NCBI RefSeq assembly: GCF_037176765.1
Contig: NC_090022.1
Span: 71,038,709-71,102,708 of the forward strand
Length of the DNA: 64,000 bases
Direction: 5' to 3'
Source of the DNA: Anolis sagrei
Taxonomy: Eukaryota; Chordata; Lepidosauria; Squamata; Anolidae
This document shows positions 10,147 through 20,983 of the stretch, piece after piece. The notes under the pieces are model-generated. The model was not told where the DNA came from. It did no database searches and saw only the letters and a list, made by a program, of their open reading frames with translations. The stretch's first letter is position 1. Every line of letters begins with the position of its first letter. The translations under genes and the position numbers were made by a program.

Positions 10147-10148
10147 TA

Positions 10149-12060
10149 TTACTCAGCCAGTGTAGAGGCACACATCATTAGGTTTTTAGCCCTAAAGATT
10201 TTTAAAAAGACCAAATGACTACAGATCTGGAGGGCTTTGATACCTTTGTTGCATTGTGCAGGAGGTAGAATTTCAGCCAGTGTTGCTCCTCATATAAGCA
10301 GGTAGCACTGGCCAAAATGACCTATTCCATCACCAATGCCACAGGAGCGTTCCCAATTTTTCTCCAAATAATGTGTGTAATACTGAGGATAGCTTAGGCC
10401 ATAATAAATGCAAGAAGAAATAGGGAGCTTGGGAGTGTCACAGTGTCAGCCGAGGTAATGCCCACTGGACAGAAAGGAGGTGGAACATGTTTTAGTCCCA
10501 TATACAGGGATATTCCCCAATCAGATCCATGTTTAAAAATAGGGACACGTTTCTATTTGTGCAGTAGCTTAATAATCCTAGTCTCTCTTTTGCTAACTTT
10601 CACAGAACCTCCTTGATGATTCATAATTTTGACATTTCTGTTATGTTGTTAGAAGAGTCATAAAGCATTTGTTAAAGCAGTCCATACTCAACAGCAATCT
10701 TCTGCTTCTCTAAGCCACACTGGAAATGCACATAGAATTACTGCTTCATTTATTCAAAAATGTGCTCAGAACAGCTTTGACTTTGCAAAGGACAACCTGG
10801 CTTACAATTAACCCTAAGCTTCTGGATTTACACACATGCAAGATTCCCTTACTTTCCATATACTGGAACAGGTGTGGGCACATGCAAATGAAGCATGTTC
10901 CACACCAACTATTAAATAATGATACAGGCTCATATATCAAAGCACAACTGGGTCTTGTACTCAAGACTGATAATAGCAAGTAATGTCACTGTCAAGATGA
11001 AGTAACATAGGTTTGGGTTGCTGTGAGTTTTTCAAGCTGTACAGCTATTTTTCAGCAGCATTCTCTCCTAACATTTCACCTGCATCTGTGGCTGGCATCT
11101 TCAAAAGTTCTGAAGATGCCAGCCTGTGCAGATATGATTCCAGCCATGAAAGCCTTTGACAATGTAGGTTTCCAAAGAACAGGTAATTATGACAGACTTT
11201 TTGAGTGCCCAGTACTCACACACTCAAGGGTGTGGAAGCTGCAGTGGATATGACTATGATGCATTCTTGATATAAGGAGTGCTTAGTGTTAATTCTTATC
11301 TGAGAACATGCTTGGAGGAAAGCTCCCCATTCTTCTGTGGAGGAGCTTCATCTTCACTGGCAATGGTAAATCTAGAACTAAAGTGAGTAAGAACAAATAA
11401 ACAGAAATGGTGCCAACTAGCTTGGCTGCTATCTTTATTTTTTTACTTTGGATAGTGCCAGTTAGCATTATCTAAGATTATGCTACTATCCAGGTCAAAT
11501 GTAGGAACATTTATCTTCAAAACACATGGCCCAGGCCACCTGCCTGTGGAGCAGCATTGTGTAAATTTCAAACTTTTTGTACATATGATAAACCAATACC
11601 CTTACAAGTGCTATGTTTGCCTACTAATGTGTTAAGGTAAAACTAGGAATGTTGTCATGGACACACACATAAACATCACTACCAAACCGTCCCAAATACT
11701 TCGCCCTAATCCTGATATTTAGTGCAAAGTATTATAATCATATTGAATAGAACATGGTTGGTCTCTTATGCATCCTTGGTGTTCAACGTATAATAGTACA
11801 GAATGCTGCCCTGCTCTTCCCCCACCCCCAAATATTCAGAGATTATAACTTACACAAATTTCATGTCAGTTTTGCAGTACACATGAACAGGCAAGCACCA
11901 GTATTGAGTTGTTTCACAGACCATCACTAATACAGCAATTAAAAATGCTGGAAAGTTATCCAACCTGCTTGCATTAAATGTCAAACTAAATGTCAAACTA
12001 AATCTGCAGATGGACCTCATTTGCCACTGAACCTCTACTCACTTCTCTTAAATCAGATGA
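10149..12060. other. Intergenic RBM15B-MANF
   Basis: This lies between the RBM15B promoter and the MANF 3' end. Apart from one diverged inverted-arm repeat (about 11014-11166) I see no gene, RNA or recognisable element. The small ORFs here are short and show no domain or splice context. Confidence 0.6.
11014..11166. mobile_element. Diverged copy of inverted-arm retroelement
   Basis: A left arm ('cattctctcctaacatttca', then 'ggctggcatcttc') meets a right arm in opposite orientation ('ctgaagatgccag', then 'gattccagccatgaaagcc'), the same head-to-head layout as at 1788-2196. It is flanked by TAGGTTT on both sides. It is more diverged than the other copies and so probably older. Confidence 0.55.
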
Positions 12061-12077
12061 CACTGGATTTCATAAAG

Positions 12078-12083
12078 TTTATT
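12078..12083 (-). terminator. MANF polyA signal (candidate)
   Basis: TTTATT (+) is AATAAA on the MANF strand, 225 bp past the stop codon at 12308-12310. This agrees with a short 3'UTR. It is the first canonical hexamer downstream of the stop that I found. Confidence 0.5.
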
Positions 12084-12307
12084 TTAAAAATCCCATAAGT
12101 CCATTTTTAACATAAATCAGACAAGAGAAATAATAACTTGAGACATAACAAGGCAGTTGAACCAACACTGAAAAAAATGCTCGCTCCGATTTGACAGTTG
12201 AAACCCAGTTAAATAAGTTACAAAAACAGCTGTCCAGGAAAAAAAAAGAAAGTTTAACATAGTTTGTGTGTGACTTGCTAATAATGTGCTAGAGGTCACT
12301 TTGATGG

Positions 12308-12492
12308 TCAGAGATCTGTCCGGGAACTGGCTGCTTTAGGTGCATATTTAGGCATCAGTTCATTGATTTTCCGAATGTAGTCTGATTTTTCTGCACAGCC
12401 TTTGCATGTTTCACCCCAATCATCCAAGATCTTCTTCAGTTCTTTAACTCGAAGCTTCTTCAGGTCCACAGTACTCAGATCAATTTGTTTAT
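12308..12492 (-). CDS. MANF: MANF exon 4 (coding part)
   Basis: The acceptor is TTCATCAG (AG = 12493-12494). The exon codes [20 protein letters not shown] onward, the CKGC motif and the final RTDL, with TGA at 12308-12310. The first codon is split with exon 3 (G|AT). This is the SAP-like, cytoprotective C-terminal domain. Confidence 0.95.
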
Positions 12493-15400
12493 CTGATGAA
12501 AAATTAGGACATGTTACTGTATGAAGAGTTAGCAGAGGACTGCTTTCAGATTTCCAGGTCTCTATAAATTATTACTCAGAGGAAATACCACAAACCGTCA
12601 TTTCCCCTAGACGTATAGGAAAATCATTTCCTCTAGATGTATAGGAGTTTATTGGTTTTATTGTTTTAATACAGTTGATTGTTATATATTTTAATTGTAT
12701 TACTTTGAAATCTTGTTTATATTGGGCTTGGTCGCCATGTAAGCTGCCCCAAGTCCCTTCGGTGATTGAAGGCGGGACATTAGACTATAGTTACTATCAT
12801 TATTATTATCTTTCTTTGTTCCACCCCTAAAAAAGGTAATGGAAAAACAAAGTTTGTTCTGGGGAACTCCCAATTTCAGAATATTTAAAAATGAAGATGT
12901 AGAAGCAGGAATTTTTTCTAAAACAATTTTATGTTGAAGAGAAAAGGCTTCATTTTTTTCCACACAGTACTACAATCTGCTTCAAAGATATTTATTCCAT
13001 TTGTATTTTAGCAATTCAGTAATCAAGTACCCTTGAGCTAACCAGCCTGCTATGTAACATTTCTGAGAAAGGATTTTGCTTTCACTTGTTTTATGTTTCA
13101 GTTAGTAAGAATCAAACCCCACTATGTATTGTTACGACTTTGTTACACTTCTACATAGAGGTAAAATGGCATTAAGAATAGTTATTAATTTCTGGTAAAG
13201 ATTCTGCATGTTGCCTTGAAGCTGTGATACCCCTGGAGGGCCAACAAGACAGGAGAGTCAAGCAACCTTCATCCAGCTGCTGCTGCTCCTGGTTGTGCTC
13301 TATCTATGGAATTGTAGGGGGAAATTGGCTACTTCTTAGCAGAGTCAGGCCCACTACTAGCCCTGACTCAGCAGACTTGTCATCTGGTTCTCTACTCCAA
13401 CTGGAGTAGAGATGGCAAATAAAAGCAGGAATGCATTGACAGTAACTCAACTTCTAAAGGGGTTCAGCATAAAGAGGACCTTTTCTTTATGTTATCACAC
13501 TCAGATACATCTGTTGGGAAAACCCAATAGGCCCTTCACAGTGGCTGCCCCCAGATTCTGCAATTCCTTTCCAAGAGACATCAGATTGTCACCTTCCCTC
13601 CTTTGTGTTGACAGACAAGTTAATTTTTTGTTTAGTCAGGCATTTGATGATTGACTAGGGCCCTTACCACCAAAATAATGTGCTTAAGTCCACATGCATG
13701 TTGTAGGATATCTTTTTAAAATCTACTTATAATTGTTTTATTGTTTAAATTTTATATCTTGCAGAATTTAAATCAGTGGTTCTCAACCTGTGGATCCCCA
13801 GATGTTTTGGTATTCAACTCCCAGAAATCCTAACAGTTGCTAAACTGGCTAGGATATCTGGGAGTTGTAGGCCAAAACACCTGAGGACCCACAGGTTGAG
13901 AACAACTGATTTAAATAGTTTTTTTTAAAAAAATGTTGCCAACCTCTCTAAGACCTAAACTGGAAAAGGGCAAGAAATAATCTAATGCAGTAGTTCTCTA
14001 TATGTGGGTCCCCAGATATTTTGGCCCACAACTCACAGAAATCCTATGAGCTGGTAAAGTGGCTGGGATTTCTGGGAGGTGTAGGCCAAAACAACTCCCA
14101 GATCGAGAACCACTGATTTAATGTAACAATAATACTGAAAATGATGTTGGACTGACCAGGATTTCGGCTCCTTTTTTTCTTAATCAATTTGCTAACCGAC
14201 TTACCATATTTTAGCTCGCAGATCTGACTATCTTTCTTCTTCAACTTCTCACAAATCTTCTCAACAGGGATGTGATTACTCAGAGGTTTTGAAACCTCAT
14301 TAACCATTTTAGTGGCTGCATCACTTGTTGCTCCAATGTAATAGCACTAGAGGGTGAAGGAGAAAATGAGTAGTCAGGACATAAAACAAATCTTTGTTGC
14401 CTCTTCTTTTCAGCTGTTTTATCAAGCTTCTCTCAAGCACAAAGATATCAGCAGTTAGTCGAAAAGAAATTTGTTTTCTATTCTGGAAGAAAATGATATG
14501 GCAGTGTCATTAGGTTTCTCTGCTTTCTTTTACTGTCAATCTCCATGATGCAGGAAGCCAACTACTTTCCATTCAGTGCCCTATATCCAATTGCTAATTA
14601 TGTAAATGTTGTTTTTACCAATATGCAGCTGAACCAATGGGCCTAGTCCAACCAAGACTAGCAATGGGAATTAGGCCAAGATAACATGGGAGATAAAATG
14701 CATTCTTTGAAGCTTCTAACACTTAGCCGTTCTGTCAGAATATTCCAACTAATCCATAGAACAATTGAATTGTGATACACATTTCTTTTAATTTATTATT
14801 CTGATAGGAATCTTTAAAAGAAAATATTTAATAAGGTTGTACCAATCACAACAGGATTATCCAATCTTATATATCATACATTAAAAGTTAATTAGGTCTC
14901 AAAGCTAGATGAGTACAATCATTCAATTCATTACACCAATTACAACAAAGCAACAAGAATACAAACATACAATAATATATCAAATAAAAATATAATGAAA
15001 TATAAGAAAAAGAAAAAATAATACAAAATAAACACAGGAAATATCATAAAATAACCATAACAAAAATTGAGCAGAGTGGGCAGGGCTAATTGCAAAAGAT
15101 AAAAATTTAAAAACCCTGAGTGAGATGAGGAGGGTTGTGTATCTGGTGGGAGGTTCAGATGGAACAAACAATGAGGTTTAATTTCACTAAAGGGTGAGAT
15201 AAAGTGCACCGAAGGGCATTTTGTGCATGTTGGTCAAGGTATGGGGATTTGTTGTTCACAGATTCACAATTTATCCATCGGAGCTTGAAACAGACTAGAG
15301 CAGCAACTGGTTTCTAAAAAGGTAATCTCAAAGAGAGCCATCTTTGTTGCTAGTAATGCAGCTCTCTTTTTGTTTCATGAGCTAGCTCTCCACAAGAACA

Positions 15401-18400
15401 AAAATATGATTGGGTTACAGTATAATCCAATAATATCTGCAGGGGATATATTTCTGAATTTACCATGGAAACAGGAAACCATGAATAACAGTGAATCCTA
15501 TTGAAATGAGCAACATTTGCTTAACATTACCACAGCATCCCTTTGGAGGTTGTAATCTCTCTAGGTCCTCTAGTGAGACTCTATGATGACCTGCAGTGGA
15601 ACATACTATAGAATTGCTGGGAGGATCTAGAAAAATCCTAGAACATCCACATGGCAACCCTGAGGAGGTGGAGGAAGGTGAGGCATCACTACCCTCTCCA
15701 TGACTGATGGCTGAAGATGGGGCTGCAGTGTGAAATACTACACAAGAATTCTTCCTACCAGCTCTCAGTAGTGCTTGCCAGAGCACAGCCAGTGTGATAC
15801 TTACCAGACGGTTTTCTTTGCCTTTTGTTTCTTTGCAAGATTTTAGAAGTGCCTTTTCAATACTGTTTGAAGTAAACTCAACATTATTGTCCTGGAGGCT
15901 CTTATAGAATCTTCCCAAGAATGTTACACACACTGTGAGGGGAAGAACATACACATCATCATAAAGCTGGCTGTTGCTCTAAGCGTGCCTTTTTCAAAAA
16001 TGCAAGGAACTTAAACATGCATGAGGGACACAATGGCAGAACACAACTAACAGAGATGTCAAATTTTTAGGGATGAAAAAAGGGGAAGGGAAAAAAAGAA
16101 AACGTCATTCATTTCATACCCCGGAGAGCAATATGCCATTAAAACGTGCTATGCTACTTTATGACAAGAGTATATGGAAAACATACTCCTTTCCAGTTAT
16201 AAAACAGAGTATGTATTTCTTACCTGGTCATCAGGTTAATTTGGATCTATTTAAAACTGTGGTTCCCAACCTTTTTTTTTTTGACCAGGGACCACTTGAC
16301 CAGGGACCGCTCTCCAACATTAGAACCAAAAGGGTTACGAAACAGTTTTTGGCCAACTTTAGATTTGGTTTGGGGAGGTGATTCAGAAAACTGCATTGGA
16401 TAGACCACATCAGGTCTACTTCCTGATACAGAACATATGCTATGGTCAGCGACAGGGAGGGAGTGGCAGGCAGCGTGAAAGGGGCGGAAATAAAATTAAA
16501 AAATAAAGAAGGAGGAAGCTGGCGGACCAGATTTTCATCCCCACGGCCCAATGGTGGTCCATGGTTTTGCAATGGCTGAACCACCTCTTGCTTTCCAGTT
16601 TCCAAACTTTAGCTGAGATATGTTTCTGAAATGCAGACTTGATAGAAAAGTACATCCTTTCCCTGGAATACCTAAAGAGTCTCAGTTATGTTCAGGTTGT
16701 TTGTGTTTTAACTTTACTATTTCAACAGTCATCTGAATTAAGAACACCTTGTCATTACGGCAAATGTTCTTTGGGCGAGACTTACTTCTGGAAGACAGCT
16801 CAAACCATAATCTAAGACAGAGCTCTTAAAAAATTAAGCCATTGAACAACAAGAACAAGAGCTGTTACTTAAGCTGCTCTTCACAATGCAGACTAGACAG
16901 TGAAGAAAACTGTCTCTGCCATAGTATGTGACCAGAAACTCAAATATGGGAAAAGGGTCAGTTGATGGTAGTGTATGTAGATGCCTGTGCCTTCTTCACT
17001 TCACTTGTTGAATTACAGTGACTCCATTAATTTAATGGGGTTTTCTTAGACAAGGAATACTCAAGAGGTGGCTTGAAATACAGCCTACATCACTTGGTAT
17101 TCATTGCCTGCAATACTTTCAAGATCACAGGGAACCGGATGCCTTTATTTAGACCTGACCTTGGGAGTAACCATTTGCTAATACTGTATATAATCATGTA
17201 TAAGGTCAGGGCAGATTTGGGGGCCAAAATTATGAATTTCGCTATGACCTTTGGAAATGTCAAGGGTCATTCTTGGAGGGGACAAAGCACTCGGGGTTAG
17301 CCATCCCTGGCCTTTACCCACCCAGGCATTCAAGAAGCCCAAAAGTGGCACCACAATTGCCCAGACCCAGTTAACTGTCAGATGGAACTCAGCACTTTAC
17401 TCCAACCCTGGCTCTATAATTTATTTCTGCACAAACCCGTGCCCAGCCCCTGCCTTCTCCAACCCCGATATGCCCATTATAGTCCGGTTCTGGTTATAAA
17501 GACTGGTTTTTGATCTACTGAAATGTTTCTATACTTTACTGTTTTAATTGTTTAATTGGCTGTTATATGTTTATTGTGTTTTTAAGTGTGTTTTATTGGT
17601 TAACTTGTTATTACTGCGCTTGGTCCCGCTTGTAAGCTGCCCCGAGTCCCTCCAGGGAGATGGTGGCGGCATATAAAAATAAAATTATTATTATAGGAAG
17701 AGTGAAGGGCTTTGGCATTTCTTTTTGGTTCTCCTGGGATGGATCAAGCTCTTATCTTTCATTACTCAAGAGAACAAGATGGTGCATTTTAAAATGAGAA
17801 TTCAGGAACAGTACTCACATTGACTCACGAACAAGTTGACCCAGTTTTTGGGACGTCAGTCTTTAATAACTACAATTTCTAACACATGAGTTTATGGCAG
17901 GGGTGTCAGACACGTTTCCATTGAGGGCACATCAGACTTATGATTGCCTGCAAAGGGCCATTTGTAACTGTAAGACTGTGCAAATGAAACTATGTTGCCA
18001 TGGCATTGGAAGCTTTGAGGCAGGATGGATTTGGCCCATGGGCCTTGCGTTTGACCCCTAGAGTGAGTTCAAGGAAGACTCTATGTGACCATTTGCTAAG
18101 AAGTTCAAGGGGGGTTCTATAGGGAGTACTGAGACCATGTAAGTATAGCCCAGGCATGAGCAAACTTTGGCCCTCCAGGTGTTTTGGACTTCAGCCCCTA
18201 TATTTCCTAATAGCCGGAAGGCGACTTCAATCCCCAGAAGCCTCAGCTGTCTTGGCCAATGTTGGAATTTTGGGAGTTGAAGTCCAAAACACTTGGCACA
18301 GTGAAATCACTTCCAGTGCCTCAACTTCTTCAGCCAATGCTGAGGATTCTGGGAGCTTATGTCCAAAAACACTTGGCACAGTAGAATCCCTTCCAATGCC

Positions 18401-19600
18401 TCAACTGTCCTGGCCAATTCTGGGGATTCTGGGAGCGGAAGTTGAAAACATCCGACACAATGGAATCCCTTCCAGTGACTCAGCCAATGCTGGGGATTCT
18501 GGGAACTGAAGTCCAAAACACTTGGGACAGTGGAATCCCTTCCAGTGACTCAGCCAATGCTGGGGATTCTGGGAACTGAAGTCCAAAACACTTGGGACAG
18601 TGGAATCCCTTCTAGTGCCTCAGCCAATGCTGGGGATTCTGGGAACTGAAGTCCAAAACACTTGGGACAGTGGAATCCCTTCCAGTGACTCAGCCAATGC
18701 TGGGGATTCTGGGAACTGAAGTCCAAAACACTTGGGACAGTGGAATCCCTTCTAGTGCCTCAGCCAATGCTGGGGATTCTGGGAACTGAAGTCCAAAACA
18801 CTTGGGACAGGGGAATCCTGTCCTTTGCCTCAACCGCCTCCGCCAATGCTGGGGATTCTAGGCACTGAAGTCCAAAACACTTGGCACTGTGGAATCCCTT
18901 CTAGTGCCACAGCCAATGCTGGAGATTCTGGGCACTGAAGTCCATAATACTTGAGACAGGGGAATCCCTTCTAGTGCCTCAACCAATGCTGGGATTCTGG
19001 GAACTGAAGTCTAAAACATCTGGCACAGTGGAATCCCTTCCAGTGTCTCAACTGCCTTAGCCAATGCTGGGGATTCTGGGAACTGAAGTCCAAAACACCT
19101 GGCACAGTGGAATCTCTTCCAGTTTCTCCTAAACTCTGGCCTCCCTGGTGTTTTGGACCTCATCTCCCAGAATCCCCTGCATTGGCCGAGGCTTCTGAGG
19201 GCTTTGGTCCAAAAACCCCTGGGAGGCCAGAGTTTAGGGAACCAATGGCCCCCTCCTCCTCCCAAGCCCAGGATGACCAACTGGCCTGAGAGGGCTGCTG
19301 TTCTAATGGAAAGAATAGCTGGCGTTGCTGAAGAGTAGGTGCCTGTTTCCCACACCTAGGCCCCTGTGGGAGAAGGGGAAGCTCCAAACCCTTTCCATCT
19401 GCCCCGGCCACAGTGTGGCTGACTCCAGAAGAGGGCTCCAACTCCCTCAGCTGCTTCCCCACCGCTTCGCTTCGCTTCCCTTCCCGCTCCCCGGCCTCCA
19501 GGGGAGACTCACCTTCGCAGTCGCCCTCGCGCAGCCCGTGGCAGTGGGCCGGGAGCAGGAGCACGGCCACCGCCGCCCAGAGACCCCGCGCCGCCCGCAT
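12308..19600 (-). CDS. MANF: MANF, ER stress neurotrophic factor (4 exons)
   Basis: Joining four exons (19600-19513, 15932-15805, 14346-14205, 12492-12308) gives a 180-residue protein with every splice phase in register. MANF is a soluble ER luminal and secreted protein that protects against ER stress and binds GRP78. A signal peptide (1-22, hydrophobic core AAVAVLLLP) leads to mature LREGDCEVC, 158 residues, the same mature length as human. The N-terminal saposin-like domain carries six cysteines. The C-terminal SAP-like domain holds the CKGC motif (149-152), and the protein ends in RTDL (177-180), a KDEL-type retention signal. All eight structural cysteines are present. The N-terminal domain (exon 2) is the most diverged part. 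All introns have GT-AG ends. Confidence 0.97.
12640..12830 (+). mobile_element. LINE 3' tail (L2/CR1-like), MANF intron 3
   Basis: 'gtaagctgccccaagtccct' followed by a GGCGGGACAT-like block and ATT repeats is the standard 3' end of squamate L2/CR1-like LINEs, in sense orientation. Only the tail is present. Confidence 0.6.
13420..13770 (+). mobile_element. LINE ORF2 C-terminus fragment
   Basis: One frame reads [20 protein letters not shown], matching the conserved end of L2/CR1-type ORF2 ('..AAPRLWNSLP..IRLSPSL..FRR..K..LF'). It is followed by AT-rich 3'UTR up to the hAT insertion at 13774. It is a 5'-truncated LINE in MANF intron 3 and its coding frame is damaged. Confidence 0.7.
13774..13908. 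mobile_element. hAT MITE with 8-bp TSD ATTTAAAT
   Basis: CAGTGGTTCTCAACCTG at one end and CAGGTTGAGAACAACTG at the other enclose a near-palindrome. Perfect 8-bp duplications (13766-13773, 13909-13916) flank it. It is non-autonomous and belongs to the family seen again at 13988, 37772, 38163 and 41872. Confidence 0.88.
13988..14115. mobile_element. hAT MITE, second copy, MANF intron 3
   Basis: This is the same family as the previous element, 80 bp away. The flanks are ATCTAATG and ATTTAATG (7 of 8 match), so it is probably a somewhat older insertion. It lies about 90 bp from the exon 3 donor. Confidence 0.8.
14205..14346 (-). CDS. MANF: MANF exon 3
   Basis: The exon codes 47 full codons plus one base, from [13 protein letters not shown] to [12 protein letters not shown], with acceptor CCCTCTAG (14347-14348) and donor GTAAGT (ends 14204). 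Three conserved cysteines are included. The segment [20 protein letters not shown] is identical to the human sequence as I remember it. Confidence 0.96.
15805..15932 (-). CDS. MANF: MANF exon 2
   Basis: Acceptor CCTCACAG (15933-15934), donor GTAAGT (ends 15804), 128 nt. It codes (V)[14 protein letters not shown] through KGKENRL. GRFY and KGKENRL match the family exactly, and the intervening residues differ from mammals at many positions. Confidence 0.95.
16257..16570 (+). mobile_element. hAT-family fragment
   Basis: It opens with CTGTGGTTCCCAACC then 'gaccagggaccac', typical of Charlie/Zaphod-like non-autonomous hAT copies. The end near 16545-16570 carries 'ggtggtccatggtttt', a decayed inverted end. 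No clean target duplication was found. Confidence 0.5.
17500..17700 (+). mobile_element. LINE 3' tail (L2/CR1-like)
   Basis: 'gtaagctgccccgagtccct' followed by 'ggcggcatataaaaataaaa' and ATT repeats is the LINE tail again, sense orientation, better preserved than the copy at 12640. Confidence 0.65.
17898..18061. mobile_element. hAT-like MITE
   Basis: CAGGGGTGTCAGACACG at the left and CGTTTGACCCCTAG at the right form inverted ends around a 164-bp element. I could not find a convincing 8-bp duplication, so the ends may be eroded. Confidence 0.5.
18147..19235. repeat. Tandem array (70-78 bp units) inside a hAT-like palindrome
   Basis: About twelve head-to-tail units share the core 'agccaatgctggggattctg' and 'gaagtccaaaacacttgg'. 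Central units (18511-18810) are exactly 70 bp and nearly identical; outer ones are about 78 bp and diverged. The left edge (18147, CAGGCATGAGCAAAC then CCCTCCAGGTGTTTTGGAC) and right edge (to 19235, 'gtccaaaaacccctgggagg' then 'ccagagttt') are inverted matches of each other. The array therefore seems to have grown inside a palindromic hAT-type MITE. It lies in MANF intron 1, ending about 280 bp from exon 1. Confidence 0.8.
19513..19600 (-). CDS. MANF: MANF exon 1 (signal peptide)
   Basis: ATG at 19598-19600 opens [20 protein letters not shown], a classic signal peptide, then HGLREGDCE, with donor GTGAGT at 19512. The last base (G) joins TG of exon 2 to make valine. An upstream in-frame extension exists but lies in GC-rich promoter DNA and is unlikely to be translated. 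Confidence 0.95.
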
Positions 19601-19960
19601 CCTGCCTCCTCTCCCGGACCGCTTCTGCCGCTCCCTCCTTGGGCTCCCCGCGCAGCCGGCACCTTGGCCATGCAGTCCCCGCCCTCTTGCCGCCTCATTG
19701 GCTGCGCCGCCTCCCTTCCCTCCGACGCTCGAACTTCCCATTGGTCCGCCCGGCCCGGCTCTCCACGCCGCCTCCCCTGGTTGGCCGAGCGGCTTTCGGG
19801 ACGGGAGAGCTGGCGGACGCCGATTGGAGAAGCGGCGCCTGAATGGGAGGACGAGGCAGGGCGGCGGCGCCATGTTTATTCAGGGCGAAGGTTGAGCTCC
19901 ACGTACGCGAAGGAGGCGCCGCCATCTTGGTTTAGGGTGACGTCGGCTTCCGGGCTTCCT
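19601..19960 (-). promoter_or_regulatory. MANF: MANF CpG promoter
   Basis: This GC- and CpG-rich stretch has three CCAAT boxes on the MANF strand (19697-19701, 19740-19744, 19823-19827), no TATA box, a YY1-type 'gccgccatcttgg' (about 19918-19930) and TGACGTCG (19938-19945), a CRE-like site. MANF is induced by ER stress in other animals. I looked for a textbook ERSE (CCAAT-N9-CCACG) or ERSE-II and did not see one. Confidence 0.65.
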
Positions 19961-20148
19961 GAGCCAGAAGGGAGGTCTCCTGGCCGCCGCATCCCGCCAA
20001 AACCGCCTCTGCTCGGAGGCCAGGAGGGGCCTAGAGCGCCTTCCCTTCTCCTTGGCGAACTCTTCTTTCTCCTGAAGTGGCAGAGGAACCTTTCACGCGG
20101 CCCGAGTAGAGCTTCACTTCAGCTGCCATGGCAACCATTCTGTGGCGG

Positions 20149-20271
20149 CCTCACAACCCCTGAGGGTGCCCGCCATAGACGTCATGAGAGAATGCTTCTG
20201 GAACATGGCCATACAGCCCGGAAAACTCACAACAATCTCGTGATTCCGGCCATGAAAGCCTTCGACAATAC
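20149..20271 (+). mobile_element. Single right arm of inverted-arm retroelement
   Basis: It runs from 'cctcacaacccctgagggtg' through 'gaacatggccatacagcccg' to 'catgaaagccttcgacaata', the right-arm module seen at 1895-2196. It lies just beyond the MANF CpG island. Confidence 0.6.
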
Positions 20272-20361
20272 TTCTGTGGAAACTTAGGGCAATTTAGGGA
20301 CTGAGAAGGTTCTTCCGCAGAGCTGTGGTTCCTCACTAAAAAAACTATAAATCACCCTGGG

Positions 20362-20577
20362 GGGCATCTACACTAGTAGAATTAATGCAGTTTTACATCG
20401 CTTTATCTGCCACGACTCAATACTATGGAATCATCGGATTTGTAGTTTGCTGAGGCACCAGCGCTCTTTGGCAGGGGAGGCCTGTAGAAAACTACAGCTA
20501 CCAGGATTCCATAGCATTGAACCCTGGCAGAAGAAGTGATGTCAAACTGCATTAATTCTACAGTGTAGATGCATTCC
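20362..20577. mobile_element. Long-inverted-repeat MITE ('TCTACACT' family)
   Basis: Ends GCATCTACACTAGTAGAATT and AATTCTACAGTGTAGATGC are inverted, with inner complementary blocks (for instance 'ccaggattccatagcattga'). Related copies occur at 23286 and 39518. No ORF. The superfamily is not certain. Confidence 0.7.
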
Positions 20578-20687
20578 ATCCCCATAAAGAGAGAGTTGAG
20601 AGAAGCTCTCTTAAAGAAAAAAAAGATTAGGCGTCCTTAATATTAGAGGAAGGGCGGGTTTGCAGTAGTTGCTGTGTGCCTTTAAAG

Positions 20688-20874
20688 CAGACATGGACAA
20701 ACTTGGGTCTTCCCTCCAGGTATTTTGGACTTCAACTCCCACCATTCCTATCAGCCACAGGCAGTTTCCTTTTAAGCTGCTGAGGGGGGAAAGGAAGGGG
20801 GCTGAGGCTGTTAGGAATGGTGGGAGTTGAAGTCCAAAACACATGGAAGGAGGGCCCAAGTTGGCCCATGCCTG
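20688..20874. mobile_element. hAT MITE (CAGACATGG family)
   Basis: CAGACATGGACAAACTTGGG and CCCAAGTTGGCCCATGCCTG form the ends of a 187-bp palindrome. The flanks CTTTAAAG and CTTTAAGT match at 7 of 8. The inner arms 'ggacttcaactcccaccatt' are perfectly complementary to the other side. Confidence 0.82.
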
Positions 20875-20983
20875 CTTTAAGTCGTTCCTGACCAATGGCA
20901 ACTCTGAGGCAAATCCATCATAAACTTTCCTTGGGAAGATTTGCTCCGTGAGGGTTTGCCCTTGTCTTCCTCTGAAGCTGATG

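Larger units (their letters stand above)
15933..19512 (-). other. MANF: MANF intron 1 and its repeats
   Basis: This 3.6-kb intron holds a hAT-like element (16257), a LINE tail (17500-17700), another hAT-like copy (17898) and the tandem array (18147-19235). From 16575 to 17170 I recognise nothing. Sequence at about 17175-17300 resembles a squamate repeat with 'tactgtatataatcatgtat' that recurs at 33925-34010. Confidence 0.6.

Noticed and set aside
15460-15954. 164-codon minus-strand ORF
   Set aside because: Only 15805-15932 is coding (MANF exon 2); the rest reads into introns past clear splice sites.
18181-19120. CRISPR-like array
   Set aside because: The repeats are contiguous 70-78-bp tandem units without unique spacers, in a vertebrate intron.
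19325-20287. 320-codon + strand ORF beside the MANF promoter
   Set aside because: It crosses MANF exon 1 antisense, the CpG island and a repeat arm; no domain or start context. A divergent gene is possible but unsupported.
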